Assembly: GCA_965112735.1 (NCBI GenBank)
Contig: OZ218961.1
Location: 2,108,001 to 2,172,000 of the forward strand
DNA from: Phaeosaccion multiseriatum
Lineage: Eukaryota; Ochrophyta, other classes
DNA: 64,000 nt
Direction of reading: 5' to 3'
Of the stretch, positions 34,073 through 47,600 are shown one piece after another (position 1 is the first letter of the stretch; each line of letters opens with the position of its first letter). The notes under the pieces are model-generated. The model was not told the DNA's origin and searched no databases. It was given only the letters and a program-made list of their open reading frames with translations. The position numbers were made by a program, and so were the translations under genes.

Positions 34073-34787
34073 TCACTCCTCCTCCTTCCCCTCGTCCTCC
34101 GCCATGGCCTGCTCCACCCTCCTCTCCATCATCTCCTCCAGCAGCATCCTGTCCTCCTCATCCATCAGGGTCACCGAGTCGGCATCCAAAGACGGAGCCA
34201 GAGAGCGAGACGACGACGCAGACAGAGAGCTCTTACTCCTCCTCCTCCTCCTCCCCCTACCCCCCTTCCCACCGCCAGCCTCACGGTCAGCCCCTCCTCG
34301 GGCCTCATCCTCCTCCCCCTCTGCCACCAAGCTCTCCAGCCAGGCCTGGAACTTCTTCTCCGCCAGGCAACAGACCTGCTTCACATGCCGCTGAAACACC
34401 GGTGAGATGCCTGCCTTCCGCAACCTCGCCAACCGAGGCTCGATGCGCTTCTCAATGCTTGCCCGCACCAATCGAGGCAACGCCCGACCCAACTCTCTCC
34501 GTGATGCTCCCTCCATCTGCGCCAAGACAAGAGCAGACACCGCCCGCATCTTATGCAGTGGGGTGTGAAGCAAAGTGTCCCTGTAGGTGGGCATGGTGGT
34601 GAAGGTGTGCCAGTCGCCATCGGAGAGGCCTAACTCCTCCTGGAAGAAGACACGCACTTGTTGCAATCGGTCTCTGTCCAATACTTCGGGTTGCCTGCGT
34701 GCAAGTGCGATTCGGCGGCGCCTGCGTGTGCGTGTGTGCGCGTGTGTGTGTGTGTGCGCGTGCGTATGTATGTATGCACAGCATAGA

Positions 34788-34820
<33 letters not shown>

Positions 34821-37361
34821 CGGGGACGAAAGAGAGAGCATAGATGGAGAGAGAGAGGCCGAGCCGCAGCGCATAGAGTGGGGGTGAGTGAGGGAAGGAT
34901 ACCCATCGAGCAGAGGCGGAGGGGAACTGTTCACACGTCTCTCCTCGTCTTTTGCCGCTGAGACTGATGCACCAACAGGGAGTTTCACATGCCCCCCCCT
35001 CAAAACTTCCAACAGACAAGAGAACTTACGTGAGGGGCCGCGGCGACTTCGTTGACTTCTTCTCCTTCTGCAAAGCAGCAGCAGTTGGTGATACAGCACG
35101 AGAAGCTGCGGGGCTACTCCGCCCCCGAGCCCGAGTCAAAGTAGAGCTCCAGCCGCGACTGCTCCTGCCCCTCCCTCCCGCCCCCCCCCCTCCCTCTCCT
35201 CCCCCGCTGCTGCTGCTACTGCTGCTGCTGCTGCTGCTGCTGCGGCTGCTGTTGGGGCTGGGCGGGTCTGCCTTCATCATCTGCTCCAGTAGACGTTGAT
35301 CAGCCACACTCGCCAGCTGCGGTCCTCCTGCACCGCCTCTTCGGGACACCCCTTCAGCAGACGTTACGGGCCTGCCCACCCCCTTTTGGCTCCTCTTCCG
35401 TATCACCAACTGCTCCGCCTCTACCCGGGCATCGTCGTCTAGGGCCTCCCCCAGCACCAAGGAGGGGCCGATGTGGGTGGGTGCGCTGCCGTAGAAGGAG
35501 CGAACGTCCTCCGGAAGAGGGTCTTCGTCTTCGGAAAGGGTCCCCTTATCCCCCACACCTAGCAGCGACCCTTCCCCTCTCGCATCCCTCGCTTCTCCTG
35601 CCCTGACCTCCTCCTCCTCCTCCTCCTCCTCCTCCCCCTCCTCCTCCTCCTCCCCCGCCTCCACCTCCTCCTCCTCATTTTCCTCCTCATTTTCCTCCTC
35701 CTCCTCCTCCTCCTCCTCCTCCTCCCCCTCCCCCGCCTCCTCCTCCTCCTCCTCCTCCTCCTCCTCCTCCTCCTGCTCCTCCTCCCCTGCTTTCTCCACC
35801 ATCTCGTGTAGTCTGTCCGCATCTTGCAGAGATGAAATCTCCAGCGGTGAGGTAGCGTAATAGTCCTGATACGCAACGGCGCCACCCAACCCCTCCTCGC
35901 CTTCCACTGCCATCCCCAAGCCCTTCCTCCTGTCGTCCAGCTGGAGAGACATGAGCGCCGCCTCCTCCGCCTCTGCCTCGGCACTCCTTCGTCTCGCTCT
36001 CTCTCTCGCGATCTTCGCTCTCTCTCTCGCGGCATTTGCTCTCTCTCGCACCGCACGTCGCGCTGCTTTCGCCTCCGCCATCACCGCTGCCGTACCTGCT
36101 GCTGTTGCTGCTGACAGCAAGGCTGCTTGCTCCCTCTTTGCCCTCGCCCTTTCCACCGCTGCCTCCTTCTTCGCAAACGCCGCCTCCACAGCCCCCAACG
36201 GCGGAGGAGGAGGCCCCTGTATTCCACTCCTCCTCTCCGCCTCCAAAAACAACATGTCCATCACCGACGCCTTGCCGTCCGAGGGACCTATCGACTGGCT
36301 GCCAGTCACAGGTGGCACAGACATGGACCCTGCGGCCTCCTCAACCCTCTCTCCTCCGACTTGCGCCCCCCCTCTCCTCTCTCTCCGCCCGCGCCTCGCG
36401 ACGGTCTCTTGCTGGCGACGACCCGATACGCCAGACATGACGGGTAACGCACCGCCGCTGCCCTGTCCCACCACTCTGCGGCCATACCTGCCGTAGGTTT
36501 CCGGGACCTTGCTCTCACGGTTGTCGCTGTGGCCAGCATCGCCCATAGCACCACTTTGGTACAGACTGCTCCAGTCGCTCCAGTCGCTCCATTCGCTCCA
36601 GCTGTCTCCCTCCTCCTCCTCCTCCTCCTCCTCCTCCTCCTCCTCCCCCTCCTCTTCCACTCCCTCGCCCTCCTCCTCCTTCTCCCCTCCCTCCTTCTCC
36701 TCCTCCTGCTCCTCTCCCTCCTCCTCATCCACCTCCTCCTCCTCCTCCTCCTCGCCCCCCCTCACATCCCTGCCCCTCCTCTCGTACTGCAGCACGGCCT
36801 CCTTGGCCTCGAATGTGGCTCTCGCCTTGGCCATGGCCTTTGCCGTCGAGGCCTCTTCATCCGCTACCGCCCTCAATCGTGCCTCCTCCCTCTCTCCCGC
36901 CTCGGTCGGCTTCCTCTTCTTTGTATCCTCGCTCGTCTTCACCTCCGGCAGCGACGTGAGCCAGTGGTCGAAGCGATCGTCCGTAAGAAAGCACACACGG
37001 CGAATGTCCGTCTTGAAGACGGGCAAGATGCCCTTCGCTTTCATGCGGGCAAGGCGCGGCTTAATCTTTCCGCGGACCAACATATCCAAGTATTTGGGCA
37101 GCGTCTCGGCTACTTCCACCCGCAGCGCTCGGCCTGTTGCCTCGTGCTTGATCATCCCCGCAGCAACCCGCATGGAGTTGAGTCGCATGACCCGCACCAC
37201 CGTCTGCAGGAAAGACACGTGTAGGAACTCCGCCCACTCGTCTTCCGCCAGTCCCAGCTCCGCCAGGAACCACATTCGATACGCGGACATGGACTTCGAC
37301 TCGCGGGGGGGTCGGCCCGGGGTCGGCGTCTGCCGCTGCTGCTTCTTCCTCTTCTTCTTCG

Positions 37362-37404
<43 letters not shown>

Positions 37405-38136
37405 CTGTCCTAGCAGAGCTTCCTTCTTCGCTCCTCCCACCTCCTCCGCCTCAGTTTCCTTCTTCACTCTCAAACGGGCGCGGGCGCCCTTGACGGTGCC
37501 GGGGCCATGAGTCGAGGTCACCCTCGCGGGGAGTGGCAATGTCGGTGGTGCTGACGGCGGTGGCAGTGGTGCTGCACGTACAGAGCCGTCCGCCTCCATC
37601 ACGTTTACCTGCAGGGTGTCTGACGGCGGCAAAAGGCTCACAGTGCCAGAGCTGCTCCTGCTGAGGTGGCGCCTCCCCCTCCTGCTACTGGGCGCGCTTT
37701 CTTCCGCAACAGGCTCCACCAAATAAGCTACCGGGGCCTCCGCCACTGCAGTTCCTCCTCCTCCTCGCCCTCCTCCCGTCCTTCCCTTGTCTTTCTCCCT
37801 CTCCTGTCGCCCTCCGTCTTCTAGTGAGACCGAGGCCTTTCTGCCGAAAGCAGACTGGGGCGGCGTCACTGACAAACCGCCTCCGCCCCTGCTGCCCGCC
37901 CCGGCCTTCATCATAGCCACTGATAGCCCTCTACGATCTAGAACTCCGCCACTCACAGAGCCTGAGCTCCTCCGCCCCATCCCCTGCATACCATTCCCCC
38001 CTTGTACCTGAAAGCCTCCGCATCTGTTGCAGCAGCTCAAGCTCAGCGCCGCCGCCAGCAAAGCCGAATGGCCCCTCCCATCCAGCCTCCTCCTCTTCCT
38101 CCTCCGCGGCACCGTGCCGAGAGTCCCCCCCGCCAT
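34073..38136 (-). CDS. Plastid-targeted protein with two novel helical modules (family member B)
   Basis: Two exons: 38136-35030 and 34721-34073; donor GTAAGT, acceptor after CACACGCAG, phase matches, total 1251 residues, almost the same as paralogue A (1249). ATG at 38136 is followed by a basic stretch, a hydrophobic segment (ALLAAALSLS) and CGGFQV, again like a red-lineage plastid presequence. One module (about 37290-36950) has YRMWFLAELGLAEDEW, KPRLARMKAKGILPVF and RRVCFLTDDRFDHW. The last module (about 34650-34340) has FFQEELGLSDGDW and PRLARLRKAGISPVF. Between them are long Glu-rich runs (35600-35780, 36600-36770) and a charged coiled-coil-like zone. The dispersed motif is read twice in exon 1, in opposite orientations (AVSPTAA at 35079-35098; QLVIR at 35399-35413). 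Function unknown. Confidence 0.8.
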
Positions 38137-38288
38137 AATAATGAAACCTTCTTAATGTGTGATTCAGCCCAACAACCGTGCGTGTGGGGGGGGGGGAATT
38201 GGAACTCGTATTTTTTGACTTGGCGGGAGGGAGGCGGGACGGGACGGCACGGCCCAGAAAAACGTATCTTCCAGAGGAGACTGACGCT
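38137..38288. promoter_or_regulatory. Compact divergent promoter
   Basis: Only 152 bases separate the ATG of the helical-module gene B (-) from the ATG of the SMC gene (+). It includes a G-run (38187-38199). Promoters and both 5' leaders must share this space, unless either gene has an upstream non-coding exon. Confidence 0.5.
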
Positions 38289-41184
38289 ATGACGCCACCT
38301 CCTCCTTCGCGCGAGGGGGTGAGGGCAAAGCTGATACGCATTTGTGTGGGAGGGTTCATGTCCATAGAGAAGAAGCTCGTCGTGGACGTGCCAGAGACCG
38401 AAGGTAAATTGAAGACGGGGGAAGAAGCAGTAAGGCGACTGCGCTCTCAAGCTCCGCATTCTCAGCTGACCAGTTCCCCACTCACTCCCTCTAACACTGT
38501 CAAGAGACGTAAGCTAACCTGTCCTCTCTCCCCCCTCCCCCTCTCTTCCTCTTTATTCCTTTATTCTTGTGATGCACCTCAGGCATGACTTGCATCACCG
38601 GGGCTAATGGTGCGTCCCTTGCGCTTGCCTTATCACATTGCCAAAGCGCGAGTCCAATGACCAACCCGCCCCATGCATGTGCCGCCCTTGTTCCCCTCCC
38701 CCGCCACCATCACCACTACCATCATTTTGCCTCACTGTGCTCTGCTGACGAGTGAAGGCTGCGGCAAGTCTACCCTCCTCGCTGCCATCCTTTTTGGCCT
38801 GGGACAAGCTGTCACGCACCTCACGGGCATCAACAGAGCAGGTACGGCTGACAAGCCCTTTGTGCATATGATCGCGGTACCGCTCTCTTCTCCACCTCTC
38901 CCTCATCTCAACCCCCAATCCCCCCCTCTACCTTCTACCTGCCCCCTTCTTTCCCCTCTCCGTATTTGGGCTTGTGGATGGCACCGAAAGGCGACGTGGT
39001 GAGTGCATCTTGTGCAGAGGCCGCCGTGGAGCTGGAATGGCGCTGCTCTGGGCACTCTCGCCAAGCCGCAGGACGAAAGGTGGGTGGTGCCGTCTCCCTC
39101 TGTTTCCCTCTTTCTCTCTTTATCCCTCCCCTGCCTCTCTCCGTCTCTCTCTCCGTCCCCCTCTCATCGTCCCTCTCCCTCACACGCTTGGGCTGTGGGA
39201 CTCACACTTCCCTATCGAAGACGAAGCAGCAGCAGGGGCACAAGGTGCTACATGTAGGGTCCAGCGTGAACCGCGCCACTGGACGAAGGTACGGCCGTAC
39301 AACCAACTCGTGCACCACACCTTCTCCTCTCCAGGCAGAGGCCAACTTCGTTGATACCCATCCCGCAGCGCTACCCCAATCCCACCCCCCTGTCCTCTTA
39401 TCTGATCACATCTCTTGTGTTTTGCTTTACCCTCCTCCGCCCTCCCGGATGTACCGATCTTGCCGGGCTACCTGCCCGCCCCCTACCCCCCCTCCACTCG
39501 GGCTCGCTGTATCACCAACTGCCCAGGCTGTATCTGCTGGACGGCAAGAAGCTCAACAGAGGCAGCTTCGAGCAGGCGCTGATGGAGCGCCTCGGCCTCT
39601 CTGTCTCCAACCTTTACTGGGTAAGACTTGTGTCGGTGGTGAAACCGCAGTACTGGTGAAGCCTTGTGCTGCTGAGGGGAGCGAGGAGAGAGTGAGAGAA
39701 AGAGAGAGGGGGGGGAGGAAGAGGGAGACAGCGAGAGGAGGAAGAGCGAGATGGACGAATAGGCGGATACATAGATTGATAGAATGATGGATGGATGGAT
39801 CAGATAGAAAGATGGATATATACATATAGAGAGAGAGAGGGAGAGGGAGAGACATAAAGAGAGCCTTCTCGGCTATTGTCTCTCCTCGTCTTCAGCCCCC
39901 TACCACTAACCCTACCACTCCATCTCGTTTGCCTTGTGGCATGGGCGGTGTACAATGTGGTGATACAGGTGGTTCGCCAGGGTGCGGCGTCGTCTGTACT
40001 CGCCTCAACCCCCTTGCAGCTTCACGAGGCGGTGTGTGAGGCGGCGGGGACACTGGGTGAGCTATGGACAAGAGAGAGGGCACAGGGTAGGGGGGGAGGG
40101 GGAGAGGGAGAGGGAAAAGGACTGAGGGTTGAGGACGGCGGGAAGAGGGGAGAGGGCAGAGAGGACAGAGGAGAGAGAGAAGAGGAGGGACGGGAGAGGG
40201 GAGACGGGAGAGGGTAGAGTGGAGAGAGAGAAGAGGAGGGAAGGGAGAGGGGAGAGGGGAGAGGGGAGAGGGGAGAGGGGAGAGGGGAGAGGGGAGAGGG
40301 GAGAGGGGAGAGGGGAGAGGGGAGAGAGAAGAGGAGGGAAGGCAGAGGGGAGACGGGAGAGGGTAGAGTGGAGAGAGAGAAGAGGAGGGAAGGGAGAGGG
40401 GAGAGGGCAGAGGGGAGAGAGCAGAGGGCAGAGGGGAGAGGGGAGAGGGGAGAGTGGAGAGAGAAGAGGAGGGAAGGCAGAGGGGAGAGGGGAGAGAGGT
40501 AAGAGGGCAGCAGAGAGGAGAGAGAAGACAAAGGGCCGTGCGCAGTGGGCAGGATACAGAGGCCACAGAAGGCAGAGGCCTGAGAGGAGGGAAGTGCGGA
40601 GAGAGATCAAAGGGTAGAGACTAGGAAGGAGGGGCGGGTGCCGTCAGGCTGTCGTCAGACTGTGGTCAGCAGGCTGTCGTGGGGCTGTCGCGGCATCTCC
40701 GTCCGACAGAGAGAATTTTTGTGCGAGAGACATAGAGTCCCTCTCACCCCAGAGGTAGAGAGAGAGTGAGGTCGGGGGGCGGAGGGGGGCGTATTAGGTG
40801 TTAAGGACGCCCTTCCATTCCCCTCCCTCCTCCTCCTGCTGCTGCTGCTGCTCCTGCTGGGGCTCGAATACGCACTCGACGTGGCCAGGCATCAACCGTG
40901 AGCGCACCAAAGCCCTGCGCAAGATCGAGCAGTGGTCATCCGTACTCGCCAAGACGCAGGCCGATGTGTCTTTTCTCGAAGCCGCAGCGAGGTGAGGAAG
41001 GCAGTGATAGTGGCAGTAGTAGTGTGAGTGCCAGTTCGCCAGCTTACCTAGCCTTGACCCTGGCCCTGACCCTGGCCCTGACCCTGACCCTAGTGTAGAT
41101 CAGGTCTTTCTGCCTACCTGCCTGCCTACCTGCCTGCCCGCCTGCCTTCCTGCTTGCCTGCCTGCCCTGCCTTGCCGACCTGTA

Positions 41185-41225
<41 letters not shown>

Positions 41226-41628
41226 ATGGATGGTTGGTTGGTTGGTTGGTTGGTTGGTTGGTTGGTTGGTTGGTTGGTTGGTTGGTTGGTTGGTTGGTTG
41301 GTTGGCTGACTGGCTGAGTGGTCGGGCTTTCCCTCATGCTCCCACCGCCCCCCGTCCAACCCCCCTCCTCCCCGTGTCCTCCGGCGACGGCGGCCCACCC
41401 CCACCCCCACCCCCCCAATTGAACAGGGGAGAAGGCGCGCAGCTGCGAGACATGGACAAATTGAGAGAGGCTGAGGCGGCCATCGAGGCGGCAAGGAGGG
41501 AGCTTACAGAGACACAGGCACGCCTGGAGACAGTGAGGGAGAGGGACGAGGCGAGGGAGCGGCGCAGGCTGCTGCAAGGCCTTCGGAGTCTCGAGGAAGA
41601 GGAGAAGGAGGCACGCAGGTGGGTGTGT

Positions 41629-41689
<61 letters not shown>

Positions 41690-44600
41690 TGTATGCGTGT
41701 GCATGAGCGCGCGTGTGTGTGTTTTGTGTCTGCGTGCGTGTGTGTGTGTGTGTGTCGAGGGAGATGTGTCGGAGTGCAAGGAGGTGAAAACAGGGTCAGA
41801 GATAGAGCTCACCGACACACACCAGCATGAGAAGAACAAGGCCGCAATGAGAACAAGAGCATGAGAAGACGTTCAGGAGCGTCTCGTTTATGAAATCTCT
41901 TCCTACTTCTGACTTGGTTCATTGTGTGTGTTGTGCTTCGGTGACCATGCTTTTGTTGCTTTGCTCGCCCTCACACGCGCGCACACACACACGTACACAC
42001 ACACACACGCACACACTTGAAGGCGCGAGGACGAAGCCCGGGCCAGCTTGGCTCACGCGGAGGAACAGGAGCGGTCGAGTCGGGAGGATAGGACAAGGCT
42101 TCAACACAGGTACTTCGTAGTAGGCCAGAGCGAGGGAGGGAGTTGCCCACCCAGACGTGGGTGCTCTGCTTCTCGCCCTGCCTTCAGACCGTTCCCCACT
42201 TCCCCAACCTTTGTGTTGCCGCCCTTGAAATCACACCCACCTCCGTGTTCTACATCCACTGCCATCCCACAGCGTGGCGGCCCGTAGCGGCAGAATCGCC
42301 CGACTCAAAGTAGAGCAGCTCGAGGCGTCTGAGGCACTTCGTCGCACCACCGCCCTGCGGAAGGAGGTCGGAGCCGCTCGACGGAACAAAGCCGAGCTGG
42401 TTGCTTCCGTGGCTCGGCAAGGAGCGAGGTTGGAGGCGCTCCGCGGGCAGCAGGCGGAAGCAGCGGCGGCACTGGAGACGTTTGAAGCTGAGGCTGACGC
42501 GACGGAGGGAGGGGTGGAGGAAGAGGGGGCAGCAACAGGAGCAGCGGTTGTAGCCGGAGGACGAGGGGCGGCGGGGGAGCGACTTGGTGAGAGGCTGAGT
42601 GCGCTGCTGCGGACCAAGGAGGAGGAGATTCGCGTCGCCGAGGAGGCGCTGGAGGAGAAGCGGCGGGAGGACAGCCGGGCCCAGAGTGCGGCAAAGGAGT
42701 GGAGGGAGGCGTCCACTGCCATCTATACCACGTGAGTCGAGTGCGCGCTTGCAAGCGAAGACGGTCATTGGCGCGGGGGCAAGGGTGGGGCTGGAGGGGG
42801 TGGTGCAAGAAAGACGGGACATACACGTTGTCGGCCTGCCGGCGCCGAGCCATCTCCGCTCCGTATGTCTTGCCTGAAGGAGTGTGTACCCGTACACTGA
42901 TAGCATTCCGTTGCGTTGCATTGCTTTTGTCCAGGCTTCGCGAGCTGAGGGAGGCGTCAAGCGTCCTCCAGGGGGAGCTCTCGAGGCAGGCCGCCATCGG
43001 AGCGGCCTCTGCCCCCTTGGGGAGTCGCCGCATCGCAGGTATATAGGCAGCAAGTCAGCTTTAGTTACTTTCTTACACATGAATGACACTCTTCAAATCG
43101 CCTTTATTCTTTATCCAGGTATAAGGCTACTCTCTCCCTCCTCCTCTCTCTCTCTCTCTGTGTGTGTGTGTCTGTGTCTCTCTCTCTGTGCATTGGCTTC
43201 CTGCCCTGCCAGACGTACTTCCTCTTAGTAAGGTGATGGGCGTGATGAAGCTGAGGTACTCCTCCCCTCCCCCACCCTCTCCCTCTCCACTCGTCTCCCC
43301 TACTCCCTGCCCTCTGCAGACGCTCTTCTCCTCCTCCTCGAGAGCAATCCCACCACAGATAGCAGCACCGAGGGCCTTCTCAAGGGCATGGCGTCTTCAT
43401 CCCGTCCACTGCCATCTTCGTCCGCGCAGCAGCGGAAGAAGCGGGCCGAGGATCAGATACAGGCCGTGCAGGAGTGGCGCCTCGAGTTGGAGGAGGGAAG
43501 CAAGGCGAACCGCAAAGCGCGGCTGGATGTGCAGTGTGCACACGAGCGGCTCAAAGGAGAGAGGAAGTGAGTGAGTGAGTTGGGTGGGTGGGTGGATGAG
43601 TGGATGGGTGAGTGAGTGAGTGAGTGAGTGAGTGAGTGAGTGAGTGCGTGAGTGAGTGAGTGAGTGAGTGACCGAGTGAGTAGATTGGACGGTGGCTGGC
43701 TGCATGATGAGTGTGAGCGACAACACTCACAAGCGCACCACCACCTCTGTGCTGTGTCTGCCTCTGGGGTGTTTTGGTGGTTGTGGGCGTTTGCGAGGAT
43801 AAGGAGGCTTTGTGTTTCGGTTGGGAAGATAAGGCAACGGGAGTCCGCCGCCTCCACGGTTGACTTCTGCTATATCTTCCTTCAAGTGAGACACACACAT
43901 ACACAACACACACACACACACACACACACATACAGAACTCCTGTCCTCGGCCTTGGCCTGTTGCACAGCTCACCCTATGCCCGACCACCCACATCCACTG
44001 CCATCCAATGCGACCCCCTACCATCCTCCATCCACCACCACCCCCCCACCACCCCTCCACAAATTGCCATCCCCTGCCATCCCCTGCCATCCCCTGCCAT
44101 CCACAGAGCGTGCGCGACTCGGCTGGGCGGGCGGGTTTCTGGGCTGGCGTGCTCGGCCGAGGGTGTGGGGGGCAAGTGGCTTTTCGAATGCTTTCGCCTT
44201 GTTCCGGCCCTGCTGCTGCTGCCCATGGAGGAGGAGAATCCGCCTGCTTGTATGCCTGCCGATAGGTCTGCCCATATGCCTGCCCATGTAGAGAGCAGCA
44301 CTTCCTGTTGCAGGGGCTCAGACCCGAAGCGATGGCTCGTGCCTCTCGGCGTGGTGATGGGGTCTTCGCTCGGAGTGTGGGTGTGTGCAGAGCAGGTGGG
44401 TACGTGCGTACATGCAGCGTGTATTGCAAAGGCCGCTACGGAAACCAGCAGATTGAGTTCGGAAACCATGCATGGCAATGTATTGCAGTGGATGGCAGTA
44501 CATGGCTCACTCCTGCTCTCCTCCCTCTGAAACCACGGCTGGACTGTGCCTGTGTGAGGCTTGCATAGACACGGGCGAGTGCGGCGCTGGACTTTGCTTC

Positions 44601-47600
44601 TCGACTCGGAGCTGGCCTGCGCTGTTGGCCCATCCACTCTCTCGAGCAGCAGCAGCACCAGTTGGTGATACAGCAGCGGAAGCAGCAGCAGCAGTCATCG
44701 GGCAGTAGAAGCAGTGCCCCGACGACCGGCGGAGGTGGGACGGGGAGAGGCATGCCGTCGTCTGCTCAGGTAAGCTTAACGGGGCGCTTGCGAAGGAGGA
44801 CTGGGACATCACCAATGGGCTTGGCTGTGTGCTGTATCACCACCTGCTGTGGCTCTGTCAGTATCACCAACTGCCTGTGTTGGTTGTCTCTGTGTCGCTC
44901 GCTTTATCAAGGTGCAAGAAGTGCTGGAGAGAGCCTTCCCGGAAGCAAACCCCTCTGAGCTGTGGTGCGACCCCCTCACCCTACTCGACCTCACGTAAGA
45001 GACCACGGAAGGTTAAAAAGAATAGACCACGGAAGGGTGTCTCTTTGAGTTGTTTCCATTCATACACCTTATCCAATGGTTACTCTCAGTCACTGAGGGA
45101 AGAGGCACTGGAAAGGAGGGCCTGGAGGCAGGGCTTTGGTTGCATAGTGCGTTGTGGTGTGGCTGCTGTGTGGCTGCTGTGTGGCTTGGGTGGTTGGGTG
45201 GTTGGGTGGACAGGGCGAACAGGAGGGACGAGGGGAAGGCACGCAGGCAGGATCGCAGCCCACGCTCGCCGACTTTGCTTCCCCTCCTCTTTTCTTTTCC
45301 CTTCCCTTCCCTTGTCCCCGTGTGTGGCATACGTGCCCCCTGCGCTGCCCGACTGACTCCAGTGAGCGAGGAGGTGAGGAAGAAGGAAGAGGTGGAGGAG
45401 GAAAAGGAGAAGCGGAACGAGACTCACTGTCTGCGACCAGCACAGCACCGGCGGTGATGAAGGCAAGTGAGAGAGGGAGAAAATACACTCAAGAGGCCAT
45501 CGCTGACCGGAGATCAAGCAGATGCCAAGCAGATGTCAAGCAGCTGTCAAGCAGGCAAGCAGGTGTCAAGTGCTGACTCCCCCTCCTCACTGCCGTCCTC
45601 CAACCCCACACCACCCACCCCCATCCACTGCCATCCACCAACGAACTACTCGCAACAGGCCCTGGGCTCTGGCAGTGTGGTGCTCAGCTCCAGCGATACC
45701 GTGAGCGCGGTCCTCCTTCGCGAGTTGGGCATCCAAAGCGTCACCACAGATGGCACTCGCCACTCCAAGGGCCAGATCGGAGGCGGCTACCGCCAGCAGG
45801 GTGCCAACTGGGCTCTGGAGACGAAGCAGAAAATCGATGGCCTCGACATTCAGCTTCGAGCTTTGCGGCATGAGAAGGTCAGTGAGCCCCCTCGCACGTG
45901 CGTGTGTGAGTGCTTGTGGGCGTACGCGTGTGGGCGCATGTGTGCGTGTGTAATTGCTGAACGTTTGACCCGACCCCCACTTTCTCGGCCCCCCTGTCTC
46001 TCCGTAAGTCTCCCCTCCCCTTTCCTCCCCTCCCCTCTCCATCCACTGCCATCTCCTCCTGTCTCCCCTCCCTCAGGGCACGCTGGCGAGGAGTGCTGGA
46101 GAGCTCGCGGAGGGGACGGAGGCCGCACGAGAAGCATCGCGGTAAGTCAATAACGTCATAAGTCAATAAAGTCATCCCTGGCCCGTATGCCTCTGAGATT
46201 TCTCCTGACCTTGACCCTCCCGCTGGTCCGTTCCGAGGCTGATGGGATGGTACTCTATCATCTCTTCCCCTTGCTCGCTCACTCACTCTCTCTTTCTCTT
46301 CTGTCTATCCCTCCCTATCTCTCTCTCTCTTCCCTCTCTCTGTCGTTCTGTGTTCTACGTTTTCGTGCGTCTTTCTGCTTCTTCCTCTCTCTCGCACCCT
46401 CTCTCCATCCTCTTCGCCTTGATGATGGGATGGCAGTCTATTGCGAGAGCTCCACGCACTCCAAACGGAGGAGGAGGAGGCCCTGGAGGAGCTCTCGGCG
46501 CTGGAGGAAGCCTCGCTCCGAGACGCCGAGCAGAGTGTTTCCGAGTGGCGGGGTGACGAGGAGGGCGAGGAGGAGAACGAGGCGTCTGGTGGCGCCTCTC
46601 AAGGGGCTTCCGGCGGATCGATACGACTACAACGGTTGCAGCGAGCACGGTGCGCCAAGGTGAGAGAGGCACGGTCTGTAGCCTCACACTCGCACGTATG
46701 CTCCTCCCTCTTCACTCGCCGTACACTAACCGCCCACCCAGCCCAATCAACCAACCAACCCACCCACGCACCCACGCACCCACGCACGCACGCACCCACC
46801 CATCCACTCACCCACCCACCCACGCACGCACACACACACCCACTCACCCACCCACTCACCCACCCACTCACCCACCCACGCACGCACGCGCCCATCCACC
46901 CACCCACCCACTCACCCACCCACGCACGCACCCACCCACCCACTGACCCACCCGCCTCGTTCTCTCTTCGTCTCCTGGGATGAATGTGTGTGGAGCAGAT
47001 GCAGGAGGAGCTTGAGGCAGCTGCTGTGCGTCTTACACTTCTGCAGGAGGAGCGACTTGCCCTCTCGGAGGCGAAGGCTGGAGACACGCAGGTGAGGCAG
47101 GAGGGGAGAGTACGAGAGAAAGGAGGGGAGGAAGGAAGGAGGAGGGGGGGGAGAGAGCAGGGGGTGGGGAGAGGGAGAGAGGGCGAGAGAGAGAAAGAGC
47201 GATGCACAGAGAGAGCTACAGAGAGAGCAGGAGATGGTGGAGAAGGCAGTAGTTGGCTCGGCTCGGCACGGCACACAGGCAGGGAGTGGCGTGCTCGTGG
47301 CGCTGGTGAAGCTCGTACCTCATTCCACACCTCTCTTTCCCTCTCCTCTCTCCTCCTTCTCTGTCCTCTCTTTCGCCTCTCTCTCTCTCTCTCGCTTCTT
47401 CTCGCCCTTCCCTCTCTCGCTACGCAGGGAGCTGCGGCGAAGGCTCTGCGAAAGGCACAACACGCTAAGAAGAGGGTGCTCAGCACTTGTCAGGACAAGC
47501 TGGCGAAAGGTAGGGGTACCCAAGGGGAAAGAGGCTTGCTCCCTCGCTGGCCTTGCCAGGTTCTTGTCCCAGTGCTCCCTCTCCCTTTGAAAGGGGATCT

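Noticed and set aside
43213-43255. Longer SMC exon ending KVMGVMKLR
   Set aside because: Its phase does not fit the next exon; ending at the GTAAGG donor at 43228 does.
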